A stretch of 64,000 bases of DNA from an uncultured Roseburia sp. (lineage in GTDB: Bacteria; Bacillota; Clostridia; Lachnospirales; Lachnospiraceae), in contig CAMUHN010000003.1 in assembly GCA_947088675.1 (NCBI GenBank), positions 1 through 64,000 of the forward strand, given 5' to 3'. A program made the position numbers and the translations under genes. Below the pieces are notes generated by a model. The model did not search any database. It worked only from the letters and a program-made list of their open reading frames with translations, and was not told where the DNA came from. This document shows, in pieces, positions 25,749 through 34,770 of the stretch; positions within the stretch are counted from its first letter, which is position 1, and each line of letters starts with the position of its first letter.

Positions 25749-26939
25749 TTACCTGACAAGAGCAACTGTCTCGCGTGCAATGGCAAGCTCTTCGTTTGTC
25801 GGAATCACGCATACTTTTACTTTGGAATCCGGCGTAGAAATGATCGCCTCATCTCCGTGCACACTGTTCTTCCCGTCATCTGCCGTCACACCCAGATAAC
25901 CTAAGTATTCCATAACCTTTTTGCGCACAATCGGCCCGTTTTCTCCGATCCCCGCCGTAAATGCTATCGCATCCACGCCGTTTAAAGCCGCCGCATAGGC
26001 GCCGATATATTTTGCAACGCGATAAGAAAATACTTCGATCGCATTCTCTGCCAGCTCGTTTCCGTCGTTCATGCCGGCTTCCAGATCACGGAAGTCACTG
26101 GAGAGCCGGGAAAGCCCCTGTACGCCGGACTTTTTATTTAACACATTCATCACTCCGTCAATATCCAGATTTTCTTTCTTTGCGATAAACTCCATGATTG
26201 CCGGATCAATATCGCCGGAGCGGGTACCCATCACAAGGCCCTCCAGCGGCGTAAGCCCCATAGAAGTATCAATACATTTCCCGTTTAATACTGCGCTGAT
26301 TGATGCCCCGTTTCCAAGATGCGCAACAATGATTTTAGAATTATTGTAATCCAGTCCAAGATACTCCGCTGTCCTCTTTGAGACAAAGCTGTGGCTGGTT
26401 CCGTGGAATCCGTATCTCCTGACTTTGTATTTTTCATAATATTCATAGGGCAGACCGTAAAGATATGCTTTTTTGGGCATTGTCTGATGAAACGCCGTAT
26501 CGAATACGCCTACCATAGGCACATTCGGCATTACCTCCTGACATGCCGCAACGCCGATCAGATTTGCAGGATTGTGAAGCGGCGCCAGCTCACAGCACTC
26601 TTCTACCGCAGCGATCACTTCCGGTGTAATTACAACAGAAGACGCAAATTTCTCACCTCCGTGCACCAGACGGTGTCCGACTGCATCAATCTCGGAAAGT
26701 TCTTTAATCGCGCCGGTCTTTTCGTTTGTCAGCGCCTTTATGACAAGCTCAATCGCCTGCTTGTGCGTCGGCATTGCCGCCTCGGTAAATTCCTTATCAC
26801 ATCCAGCTTTCTGATAAACCAGTCTGCCGTCGATTCCAATTCTCTCACACAGGCCTTTTGCAAGCACATCCTCGCTTTCTGAATTGATCAGCTGATACTT
26901 TAATGAAGAGCTGCCGCAGTTAATTACTAAAATATTCAT
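25749..26939 (-). CDS. ackA: Acetate kinase
   Basis: Converts acetyl phosphate and ADP to acetate and ATP, the energy-yielding end of mixed-acid fermentation. Motifs: MNILVINCGSSSLKYQL start (phosphate 1 loop), VGHRLVHGGEKF with the active-site region, VFDTAFHQTMP, RRYGFHGTSH, AHLGNGAS, and GIGENGP. Length 396 is usual. ATG 26939 has GGAGG. No pta gene is adjacent here, although pta-ackA pairs are common in clostridia. It has a promoter of its own (26994-27022) and no evident terminator before the DUF177 promoter. Confidence 0.95.
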   Translation of the reverse strand: MNILVINCGSSSLKYQLINSESEDVLAKGLCERIGIDGRLVYQKAGCDKEFTEAAMPTHKQAIELVIKALTNEKTGAIKELSEIDAVGHRLVHGGEKFASSVVITPEVIAAVEECCELAPLHNPANLIGVAACQEVMPNVPMVGVFDTAFHQTMPKKAYLYGLPYEYYEKYKVRRYGFHGTSHSFVSKRTAEYLGLDYNNSKIIVAHLGNGASISAVLNGKCIDTSMGLTPLEGLVMGTRSGDIDPAIMEFIAKKENLDIDGVMNVLNKKSGVQGLSRLSSDFRDLEAGMNDGNELAENAIEVFSYRVAKYIGAYAAALNGVDAIAFTAGIGENGPIVRKKVMEYLGYLGVTADDGKNSVHGDEAIISTPDSKVKVCVIPTNEELAIARETVALVR

Positions 26940-26993
26940 TTTTTCCTCCATTCTCTGCAAAAAATTACAGATTACTTTTTCCTGATTAAGATA

Positions 26994-27022
26994 AGTATAC
27001 GACAGTACACCGACGGAAACAA
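26994..27022 (-). promoter_or_regulatory. Promoter of ackA
   Basis: TTGTTT at 27017-27022, 17 bases, TATACT at 26994-26999, about 55 bases before the ackA ATG, in the 110-bp gap after hemA. Confidence 0.75.
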
Positions 27023-27050
27023 GTAAGATTTTTAATTTTCGTGAAAAAAT

Positions 27051-28208
27051 TCACCGCGGCTCTATCGTTTCCATGGCCTCCACAAGAGCCTGAAACTGGC
27101 TGCCGGACAGGCGCTCTTTTAAAAGGTAAAAGACGCTTCCGAATTTCTTTTCTTTCAGGCATAGAAAACGCTTTGACCCGGATGCCGCAAATTCCGAGAT
27201 GCAGATATTTTTTTTCGTCTCATCCAGCTTTTCTGACAGGATCTGTTCCGCCTTGTCCGCCTCCTTTAACTTTGCCACATTATTCGCCTCGGCCATTTTC
27301 TGAAAGTCATCAATATCGAACAGCCGGCACCCTGACAGTCCGGCAATCTCTGTATCCAGATCGCGCGGCACCGCAAGGTCAAGGAACAATCGCTGCTTTT
27401 GTGTACGAAACGATGCCCGTACTTTCTCGGAAGTAAATGTATAATGCGGACTTGCCGTAGCGCTTACCACCACATCCGCATCCTCCAGATAATCATAGCG
27501 GTTTAAATAATCCACAATCGGAATATCCCCCGGCAAAAACGCTTCCAGATCCGCAGCTTTATGACTTCTGCTTGTACCTGTAATCCTGCGTATTCCTTTA
27601 CTGTACAGATTTTTTGCCAGAATCTGTCCCATCCTGCCTGTAATCCCGACAATCAGAACGCCCCCTTCTTTTCCTCCCAAAAACGCTTCAATCTGATTGG
27701 CAGCAAGCGTCCCATAGGAAACCGAAGTCTTTGACAGAAGCGTGTCCGTCTTAATACATTTTGCACAGTGCAGCGCCCCCTGAAACGCAATATTTATCAT
27801 GCGGCAATCCGTTTTTTCGCGCAGCGCAGCGCCGTACGACTCCCTGACCTGACGCAGTATCTCATCCTCTCCGAGTATCATGGAATCAAGGCCGCAGCAG
27901 ACAACAAACAGATGCCGCAGCGCCTGCTCGCCCGCATAGACATAAATATGACCAAGCAGCGTCTCTTTTGTAATCCGCTTTAACTGCGCCAGTACACGCT
28001 CCGTTTTTAATACAGATTCTTTTCCCCCGCAAAAATAAAGTTCCGTGCGATTGCAGGTAGAAAGCGCCACCATCCCTTCTACCGCGCGTTCCTCTGACAG
28101 TCTGCGCCACAGACTGTGTCGCTCCGGTTCCGTAACTGCAGCCATCCCTCGCACTGCGAGCGGTACTTTTTTATAATTGATCCCGATACAATAAATTCCA
28201 AACTCCAT
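27051..28208 (-). CDS. hemA: Glutamyl-tRNA reductase
   Basis: First committed step of C5 tetrapyrrole synthesis, reducing glutamyl-tRNA to glutamate-1-semialdehyde with NADPH. It shows ALSTCNRTELY with the catalytic Cys, GLDSMILGEDEILRQV, and a Rossmann domain (VLIVGITGRMGQILAKNL). LFLDLAVPRDLD closes the catalytic part. It has 385 residues, at the short end of the family, because the C-terminal dimerisation helix is reduced. The start MEFGIYCIGINYKK matches the family. It is separated from hemB-hemL by ackA and DUF177-rpmF, so the set is split. Confidence 0.93.
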   Translation of the reverse strand: MEFGIYCIGINYKKVPLAVRGMAAVTEPERHSLWRRLSEERAVEGMVALSTCNRTELYFCGGKESVLKTERVLAQLKRITKETLLGHIYVYAGEQALRHLFVVCCGLDSMILGEDEILRQVRESYGAALREKTDCRMINIAFQGALHCAKCIKTDTLLSKTSVSYGTLAANQIEAFLGGKEGGVLIVGITGRMGQILAKNLYSKGIRRITGTSRSHKAADLEAFLPGDIPIVDYLNRYDYLEDADVVVSATASPHYTFTSEKVRASFRTQKQRLFLDLAVPRDLDTEIAGLSGCRLFDIDDFQKMAEANNVAKLKEADKAEQILSEKLDETKKNICISEFAASGSKRFLCLKEKKFGSVFYLLKERLSGSQFQALVEAMETIEPR

Positions 28209-28361
28209 CTGTTTATGAAGTCACCCCCGTTGAAGTCCAGTCGGCCCTGCCCCCGACAATACAAAGAACAAAAATCCTGTTATGGAAGAATTATTTTAAC
28301 ATATCCCGGAATATATTACAATAACCGCCGCCATCTGTCTTTTTCTCTGCAAACAGGAACA

Positions 28362-28390
28362 TTGACAACCTCTGTAAAAACATGTAAAAT
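28362..28390 (+). promoter_or_regulatory. Promoter of the chemoreceptor gene
   Basis: TTGACA at 28362-28367, 17 bases, TAAAAT at 28385-28390, about 82 bases before the ATG at 28473. It is a housekeeping-type promoter; no sigma-28 (flagellar) pattern was seen. Confidence 0.75.
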
Positions 28391-28472
28391 ATTAGCAGTT
28401 TAAAATCAGTATGACCGTGCGCAAAAAACCGGACATTTTAAACTGCGCCGGGCAAAAGGAGGAGGATGTCTC

Positions 28473-29945
28473 ATGAATTTAGAAGTTCTGAAAAACGAAG
28501 AAAAACGAATGAATCTGATTATGTTCCTGTTTATGACCGCCATACCGATTGTTGCATTCGCATATGTGTTTCTGTTCAACAACGGCGCCGCACGCGATGC
28601 AGTCGTTCTGTCCATGACAGGCTGCTGCCTGCTGACAAAATTACTGGAAAAAGCACTGGGCAAATATTCCAAATACATATACCTCTCTATCCTGCCGGTT
28701 CTGGGCGCTGTGACCATTGTTGCCGGTACGCCGGCATGTTATGGCGCAATGGTGGAAGCTTATTTCCTCATTCTGTTTCTTGCGGTACCCTACTATGACC
28801 TCTCCACGATAAAAGTATGCGCCGCCGCTACTCTGCTGCCAAATATTGTCGCAATGATCCTGTTTCCCGATGCATATTTCAGTATGTATACATTATCAAT
28901 CTGGATCTTCATCTGGATGGTTTACATACTCGCCGTGCTTGTCGCCGTTCTGATCGTAATGCGTGCGCGCACCCTGTTCTTTTCGGTGGAAAAAAGCGAA
29001 AACTCTGTAGAACAAATGCTTGACCATGTCAAAAGCGCTTTTGAAGGCTTACAGCAGTCATCTGAAAAGATTTACAGCGCTCTTCAGGAATTTGAAAAGA
29101 GCAGCACAGAAATCGCATCGTCCGCAGAAGAAATTAACGGCAGCGCCAGCCAGCAGATTGAACAGGTAAAAGGAAGTCTTGAAATTTTCGGCGATTTAAA
29201 CAGCAAAATCCTCTCCTCGGAAGAACGCGTTGCACAGACAATAGATCATATTCAGATGCTGAAGCAGAAAAATGACGACGGCATCACGGCAATCAAAAGT
29301 CTTTCGGTACAGTTTAATGAAAATATTACATCCACACAGGCCGCTTCCGAGAGTATCGCTCTGCTGGCCCACAAGTCGACCTCTATCGGCGATATCATCA
29401 ACAGTATCAGCCAGATTGCAGAGCAGACCAATCTGCTCGCACTGAATGCAACAATTGAGGCTGCCAGAGCCGGCGACGCCGGAAAAGGCTTCGCGGTAGT
29501 TGCTGATGAGATCAACTCGCTGTCCGGTGAATCCGCAGCCTCCACACAGAAGATCAATGATATTTTGCAGGATGTGATTACAAGCGTAAACGAAATTCAG
29601 AAAGTCATCGACAATAACAATCAAATTGCAAAGGAATCCGAGCGGAAACTGGATGACACCATTAAGATTTTTAAAGATATGCTGGATTCCTCCGAGGAAG
29701 TAATTACCGTATCCGCGCGCCTGAAAGAAGAGCTTGATACCATTATTGATATCAAGGAGCAATTACTGCGCGCAATGGAATCTGTGGACGATATCTCACA
29801 GATCTCTGTACAGAACACCGTTGAAATCAGCGCCTCCACCGAACAGCAGGCTGCCGGCGTTGAAGATATCATGAAGTATATGGAACACGTACAGAGCGGA
29901 ATCCACAAACTTTCCAATGTTCTCAACACGACGGAAAAACGATAG
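28473..29945 (+). CDS. Methyl-accepting chemotaxis protein with a multi-pass membrane sensor
   Basis: Chemoreceptor that would control CheA. The first 170 residues hold about six membrane helices ([19 protein letters not shown] onward) in place of the usual two helices and an external Cache domain, so it may sense within the membrane or membrane energy state. After a short HAMP-like region without a clear HAMP motif, the rest is a coiled-coil MCP signalling domain with the hairpin tip [20 protein letters not shown] and [15 protein letters not shown]. Length 490. RBS AGGAGGAGG is 9 bases before ATG. No other che or flagellar gene is in view, so its partners are elsewhere. Confidence 0.9.
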   Translation: MNLEVLKNEEKRMNLIMFLFMTAIPIVAFAYVFLFNNGAARDAVVLSMTGCCLLTKLLEKALGKYSKYIYLSILPVLGAVTIVAGTPACYGAMVEAYFLILFLAVPYYDLSTIKVCAAATLLPNIVAMILFPDAYFSMYTLSIWIFIWMVYILAVLVAVLIVMRARTLFFSVEKSENSVEQMLDHVKSAFEGLQQSSEKIYSALQEFEKSSTEIASSAEEINGSASQQIEQVKGSLEIFGDLNSKILSSEERVAQTIDHIQMLKQKNDDGITAIKSLSVQFNENITSTQAASESIALLAHKSTSIGDIINSISQIAEQTNLLALNATIEAARAGDAGKGFAVVADEINSLSGESAASTQKINDILQDVITSVNEIQKVIDNNNQIAKESERKLDDTIKIFKDMLDSSEEVITVSARLKEELDTIIDIKEQLLRAMESVDDISQISVQNTVEISASTEQQAAGVEDIMKYMEHVQSGIHKLSNVLNTTEKR

Positions 29946-29995
29946 AAACAGTATCTCTCGTACCAAAGCGCTCCGGCAGGATACGCCCTGCGCGC

Positions 29996-30024
29996 AAAAG
30001 AAAAGTGGCTGCAAAAGCAGCCAC
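29996..30024 (-). terminator. Terminator of the minus-strand sensory operon
   Basis: GTGGCTGC-TTTT-GCAGCCAC, a perfect 8-bp stem, followed on the minus strand by TTTTCTTTT. It is about 97 bases beyond the stop of the 30121-30780 gene. Confidence 0.8.
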
Positions 30025-30038
30025 ACTCCGGCGCGCGT

Positions 30039-30089
30039 CAGCTCGCAGAGAGGAAGTTACTGCTTCGCAGTCTGCTGGCCTGAGAGCTG
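30039..30089. repeat. Nested inverted repeat
   Basis: CAGCTC/GAGCTG outer arms (30039-30044, 30084-30089) enclose GCAGA/TCTGC and ACTGC-TTC-GCAGT. It lies in the gap between the two convergent stops. It might be an RNA structure or a REP-like remnant; no copy was noticed elsewhere in the window. Confidence 0.45.
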
Positions 30090-30091
30090 AT

Positions 30092-30115
30092 GCGGACTTA
30101 TCCGCTTTGTTCTTT
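30092..30115 (+). terminator. Possible terminator of the chemoreceptor gene
   Basis: GCGGA-CTTA-TCCGC followed by TTTGTTCTTT on the + strand. A short stem, but in the right place, about 150 bases after the chemoreceptor stop. Confidence 0.4.
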
Positions 30116-30120
30116 ATAAA

Positions 30121-30780
30121 TCAGGAAATCCGGCTGACTCTGCATTTTGCGAGCAGCGGGTAAGTGTCCAGAAACGGCTGTATCCTGGCAAGCATCTTTT
30201 CACAGCTCTCTCCGTAATAATAAAGCGCCGTCTCCTTTTGTCCTTCCCAGTAGCTGTACATTCTTCCGGTATCTGCAAGCAGCTGGTCTATCCTGTCAAT
30301 CACATAATTGATATCGCAGGTTCGATACACCTCCTTTGGAAGATCCGTACCATTCAGGTAAATTGCCAGTCCCTCCTGCAGACCGATTTCCGTTTTCTGT
30401 CCTGTAAAGATAAGCTGCGATCCTTTCGGTATTCCAAAACGGTTCAGTATGCCGCACAGCGCAGACATCGTATCCTGGTTTGTATCCTTTAACATCACCT
30501 CAATATCACAGGACATAATCTCGCCTGTAGCCGACTGCAGCGTTCCTCCGCCGTCGACCGTCCCAAGCTTCTTCTGTTCGAGTACATCCTGCAAAACATC
30601 TTCCAGTTCAAATCTGTGTTTTGGCTGAAATCTTGCATTTAAATGTATGGTGACGGGGCATAGATACAGCGGCTGTCTGTCTGTCACTGTCTCGTTTTCC
30701 GGTTCTTTCTTCAAATGATATACTGTGTCCGCCGCTTTTCCTGCTTTCTGATTTTCTCTGAACTGATAGACTGTCTCCAT
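30121..30780 (-). CDS. Hypothetical protein of the sensory operon
   Basis: A 219-residue soluble protein with no signal peptide or membrane helix and no family that I recognise. The N-terminal 45 residues are charged and probably disordered. Then comes an alternating strand-helix region (LCPVTIHLNARFQPKHRFELE, MLKDTNQDTMSALCGILNRF, FTGQKTEIGLQEGLAIYLNG) and a helical C-terminus. ATG 30780 has GGGGAGGGGGAATGAT upstream. It follows the solute-binding lipoprotein gene by 49 bases, so it is presumably co-transcribed with the histidine kinases. Confidence 0.65.
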   Translation of the reverse strand: METVYQFRENQKAGKAADTVYHLKKEPENETVTDRQPLYLCPVTIHLNARFQPKHRFELEDVLQDVLEQKKLGTVDGGGTLQSATGEIMSCDIEVMLKDTNQDTMSALCGILNRFGIPKGSQLIFTGQKTEIGLQEGLAIYLNGTDLPKEVYRTCDINYVIDRIDQLLADTGRMYSYWEGQKETALYYYGESCEKMLARIQPFLDTYPLLAKCRVSRIS

Positions 30781-30829
30781 ATCATTCCCCCTCCCCATCA
30801 TCCGGCAGGCATCCTCAGCCTGTCATAAA

Positions 30830-32134
30830 CTATGGATTCTGCAGCGATTCCTCCTGCAGCCGGTCAAACTGTGCCATACACTCGTCGACGGATGCACCGC
30901 CCAACAATTCCCGTACAATCAGGCAAATATTTCCCCATTGTTCCACTTTCATGCCTGCATTGGAACCGAGCACAAAAATACCTTCTTCAATTTTCTCATT
31001 CAACGGTTTTAATGCATCAATACACTCTGCCTCGACGTTTTTGGACGGAGAAATCACCTGATTATGTTCTGTATACACCAAAAGCGCTTCATCCGACAAC
31101 ATGATATCAAGTACAGCCATCGTATCCTCCAGATGCGCAGACGCAGCGCTGACGCCATATCCGGACAATGACACGACCGGCATCTGACCGCGGGCACTCG
31201 GAAATCCGATAACCTGCATCTGAAAATCCGGTTTGCCATATGCCGTATCGGCATTTGCGGCGGCCCAGTAAGCCATTACAATCGGCGTCTTCTGCGCCAG
31301 AAAATCCGCCCCCTCCCCTTCGATCGCCTCATAGGTAAGCGCAGCTTGTGCATCAATATACCCGAGATCCATCATCTGTTTTAAAAATACAAATCCGGGA
31401 CGCATATAGTCGCTGTATTTTTCCTCCCCGCTGTTCAACGCCGCAATCTTCGCATCGGTATCGCTGCCGTTGTACAAATCCGCATAGGCCTGCGCAAGGA
31501 CAAAATTTTCCAGCCACCAGCGGTTTGCACCGACCGGCGTGTCTATCCCGTTTTCCTGAAACACTCTGCAGCACTCCAGAAAATCTTCCGGCGTCTCCGG
31601 CAGTCTGAGCTGGTATCGGTCAAACATATCTTTATTTACAAACAATCCATATGCGACCACTTCCTGCGGAATCGCAACCAGCTTTCCGTTTACCGTGTTT
31701 GCCGTTTTTACAACTTCTCTTAAATTTTTTGCACAATTTAATCCGGACAGATCCGCCAGTTTTCCCTCTGATCCCAGCAACTGAATTGTATCAGGGTTTA
31801 ACAGGTAAAAATCATCCATTTGGTTATTGATCCGATCTACGGTAACATCGTCATATGTTTTGTCTTTATAATCATCCGCTGTATAAGTATTATATTCGAC
31901 AATCAGGCCGAGTTTTTCCTCGGCCATCCGGACAGTCAGTTCCTGTGCAGCAATCGAGATATTCTCCGCATCCGGATCTGATTTTCCGATCGGAGCAAAC
32001 AAAACGATCGACTTTGTCTCGTCGCTCTGATCACTCACCAGATTCACATCGGAAGAATCGTTCCGCCCACAGGCCGCGAGTCCCAATAACAGCGCGGCCG
32101 CCATGCACAGGCACAGATTTTTATTCCTTTTCAC
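30830..32134 (-). CDS. Extracellular solute-binding lipoprotein (sugar-type, orphan)
   Basis: Family-1-like ABC substrate-binding protein. Signal peptide NLCLCMAAALLLGLAACG with lipobox Cys, then a two-lobe binding fold: FAPIGKSDPDAENISIAAQE, LVAIPQEVVAYGLFVNKDMFDRYQL, PIVMAYWAAANADTAYG. About 434 residues as expected. There are no permease or ATPase genes nearby. It starts at GTG 32134 with GGGGAT upstream, 4 bases after the histidine kinase stop. Located directly behind two hybrid kinases, it may present a ligand to the Cache domain of the second kinase, instead of feeding a transporter. That role is inference. Confidence 0.88.
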   Translation of the reverse strand: MKRNKNLCLCMAAALLLGLAACGRNDSSDVNLVSDQSDETKSIVLFAPIGKSDPDAENISIAAQELTVRMAEEKLGLIVEYNTYTADDYKDKTYDDVTVDRINNQMDDFYLLNPDTIQLLGSEGKLADLSGLNCAKNLREVVKTANTVNGKLVAIPQEVVAYGLFVNKDMFDRYQLRLPETPEDFLECCRVFQENGIDTPVGANRWWLENFVLAQAYADLYNGSDTDAKIAALNSGEEKYSDYMRPGFVFLKQMMDLGYIDAQAALTYEAIEGEGADFLAQKTPIVMAYWAAANADTAYGKPDFQMQVIGFPSARGQMPVVSLSGYGVSAASAHLEDTMAVLDIMLSDEALLVYTEHNQVISPSKNVEAECIDALKPLNEKIEEGIFVLGSNAGMKVEQWGNICLIVRELLGGASVDECMAQFDRLQEESLQNP

Positions 32135-32138
32135 ACAT

Positions 32139-34727
32139 CTATCCCCGCTTTTCTATAAATTTATTTAATGTGGCTCTCAACAATTCCAGATCAATCGGTT
32201 TTGCAAGATGTGCATCCATCCCGGCATTCAACGCGTCCCTCACATCCTCGGTAAAAGCGTTTGCAGTCATTGCAATAATCGGAATTGTTTTCGCATCTTC
32301 GCGCTCCATCGCACGAATCTGTTTCGTCGCATCATAACCGTTCATCACCGGCATCTGAACATCCATCAGAATCGCATCATAGCTGCCCGGTGGCGCATTC
32401 TGAAAACATTCTGCCGCCAGCTGCCCGTTTTCTGCTATCTCACATGTTGCGCCGTCTATACTTAATACCTCACGCAATATCTCGGAATTGATCTCATTGT
32501 CTTCGGCCACCAGAAAATGACACCCGCCCAGCGTCGCATGATATGCACCGTCATTTTGCTCGCCATTTTCGTCTTCCTGTTTCATTGCACAAAGTTCCTG
32601 AATCTTTTCCTTTAAAGCAGAAACAAAAAATGGCTTTGTCAAAATTCCATTCACATCCGCCCGAAGTATCTCTTCCTGCATTTCATCTCTGCCGCACTCA
32701 CAGAGCATGACAACTGGTATAAACGTTTCCATTGCTTTGCGCAGCAGCCGGATTGAATCGACAAGATCCTCTTCCCCTGCCGTCTGTTCAAAGAGAACCA
32801 GCTGATATGGACATCTTTCCTCCTGTGACGCACATAAGGCGGAAACTGCACCCGCGGCGTCTTTTCGTACGTGAACATTTATTTGGGTAAATGCCATCAG
32901 CGATCTGATATCTTTTACGGTTTCCTCATTTTGACTCACCAGCAGAAGATCGGAGATTCCGCAGTTTTCCCAGAACCCGGCATCTGACTCCTGCTCCGAA
33001 ATCCGCAATTCCAGCTCTACCGTAAATTTGCTGCCTCTGCCAACCGCACTAGTAACGTCAATTGTTCCACCCATCATCTCTACAATATTTTTCGTAATCG
33101 CCATGCCAAGCCCGGTACCCTGGACTTTATTGGTAGTGCTGTTTTCTGCTCTGGTAAACGCATCAAAAATAACTTTCAGATACTCCGGCGTCATTCCATA
33201 CCCGTCGTCCTCCACCTCAATCCTTATATGCTCATACTGGGCAGATCGCTGTTTTAAACCGATAATGCGAAACCAGATATGCCCGCCGGGCTGCGTATAC
33301 TTTACGGCATTTGAAAGCAGATTGATCAGAATCTGATTTAATCTCGTCTCATCCCCCACCAGGGATTCATGTCTGACGCCGGTCACAGTCACTTCAAACG
33401 TCTGTCCCTTTTCCCTTGCCGCGGGCCGTATGATTGCATCAACGGAAGAGATCATACTGCTCAGCTGAAACTCTCCAACAGTAAGCACCGCTTTTCCGCT
33501 CTCAATCTTAGACACATCGAGAATATCATTGATCAGGCCCAGCAGATGCTGTCCGGAAGCCATGATCTTTTTTGTGTATTCTTTTACCTTTGCCGCATTT
33601 TCCGGATCTTTTGCCAGCAGCGCGGTAAATCCTATAATCGCATTCATCGGCGTACGGATATCATGCGACATATTGGACAAAAACATTGTTTTTGAACAGC
33701 TTGCAGCCTGCGCAGCCGCCAGCGCCTCCGCAAGTTGTTTATTGTGCGTCTCACGTTCCGCTTCCCGCTCTCTGCGCTGTCTGTTCTGCTGTCGTTCATA
33801 GAACAGATAGACAATACAACACAGAAAAAATGCGGCAAACATCACAAGAACCACACCCAGAATATTCTGGTTGACTGCTTTTCCCTCCCGCTGGATTGCT
33901 TCCACCGGCACATATCCGATCAGGTAAGCCGACGCATCGTTGACTGCCCACATATATATCAGTGATTCTGTCTTCCGAACATCATGATAAAACATTACAT
34001 TGCGGCCAGTTGTTATACTTTCGTCAATCTCCTTTTTGATTTCCGACTCCAAAATTTGATTTGCACGATAAAAATCCTCCAGATTCAGATTTCCTGCCGT
34101 CCTGTAACCGCTCAGTTTGGGACTTACCAGAAACCTTTTGCTCTGCGTATCCATAATATAGAGCGTAGCGCTCCCGCCATAGAGCTTTTCCGGCAGCACC
34201 TCTTCAAAAGAATCATAAATATACTCTACATAGAGCAGCGCAATCTCTCTGCCATCCTTTCTGACAGGACAGACCATCGTATAAGCCCATGTTCCCATCC
34301 CGTTTAAATAAGCTGTAGAAATCGGCAGACCATCTACTGTATTCTGCCCGGAGAAATCCAGTTCATTCGGGTCAAATGTTCCTTCTATATTAGATACGCC
34401 TTTTGTCTGTCCCGTATAGACGAGCGAAATTTTAACCGCTGTTCCGTTCATATCATAGGCATAAATCAATTCTTCGGGATTATCTGCAATCGCAAGTTCC
34501 TGCGCCATCATTTTCTGATACTGCGCCTCTCTCCGAAACAGAACCTCCACCGTCCCCTTTATCAGCTCCAGACTCTCGCTTAAATTCCCAATAGCAGACT
34601 GTGACATTTCCTCCGAAATACTCGACGCAATATAAAATACACATCCGCCTAACACTAAAAAAACAAGCAATATACAAATTAATAATGCTTTTTTGCTGCT
34701 TTTTCTTTTCTTTTTCCCATCTTCCAT
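32139..34727 (-). CDS. Hybrid histidine kinase with Cache-type sensor and two receiver-like domains
   Basis: Membrane sensor kinase of 862 residues. TM helix at about 14-34 (LLICILLVFLVLGGCVF), an extracytoplasmic Cache-like domain to about 280, TM at about 285-305, then HisKA with SNMSHDIRTPMNAI (H355), HATPase (VEDDGYGM, GTGLGMAITKNI), a degenerate receiver-like region (about 610-720; no phosphoacceptor Asp where VLFEQTAG stands), and a full receiver ending with ILMDVQMPVMNG. ATG 34727 is chosen since it starts just before the first helix; a longer frame would overlap the neighbouring gene. No DNA-binding output domain is fused, so a phosphotransfer partner is expected elsewhere. Confidence 0.9.
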   Translation of the reverse strand: MEDGKKKRKSSKKALLICILLVFLVLGGCVFYIASSISEEMSQSAIGNLSESLELIKGTVEVLFRREAQYQKMMAQELAIADNPEELIYAYDMNGTAVKISLVYTGQTKGVSNIEGTFDPNELDFSGQNTVDGLPISTAYLNGMGTWAYTMVCPVRKDGREIALLYVEYIYDSFEEVLPEKLYGGSATLYIMDTQSKRFLVSPKLSGYRTAGNLNLEDFYRANQILESEIKKEIDESITTGRNVMFYHDVRKTESLIYMWAVNDASAYLIGYVPVEAIQREGKAVNQNILGVVLVMFAAFFLCCIVYLFYERQQNRQRREREAERETHNKQLAEALAAAQAASCSKTMFLSNMSHDIRTPMNAIIGFTALLAKDPENAAKVKEYTKKIMASGQHLLGLINDILDVSKIESGKAVLTVGEFQLSSMISSVDAIIRPAAREKGQTFEVTVTGVRHESLVGDETRLNQILINLLSNAVKYTQPGGHIWFRIIGLKQRSAQYEHIRIEVEDDGYGMTPEYLKVIFDAFTRAENSTTNKVQGTGLGMAITKNIVEMMGGTIDVTSAVGRGSKFTVELELRISEQESDAGFWENCGISDLLLVSQNEETVKDIRSLMAFTQINVHVRKDAAGAVSALCASQEERCPYQLVLFEQTAGEEDLVDSIRLLRKAMETFIPVVMLCECGRDEMQEEILRADVNGILTKPFFVSALKEKIQELCAMKQEDENGEQNDGAYHATLGGCHFLVAEDNEINSEILREVLSIDGATCEIAENGQLAAECFQNAPPGSYDAILMDVQMPVMNGYDATKQIRAMEREDAKTIPIIAMTANAFTEDVRDALNAGMDAHLAKPIDLELLRATLNKFIEKRG

Positions 34728-34770
34728 ATCAAAACCGATAACCTTTGCCAATCTACTGTTAAATATATGC

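Noticed and set aside
27023..27050. Hairpin GTGAA/TTCAC after hemA as a terminator
   Set aside because: Stem of 5 AT-rich pairs, no proper T-run.
28209..28472. Riboswitch or T-box upstream of hemA
   Set aside because: No conserved element or terminator-like alternative fold could be recognised.
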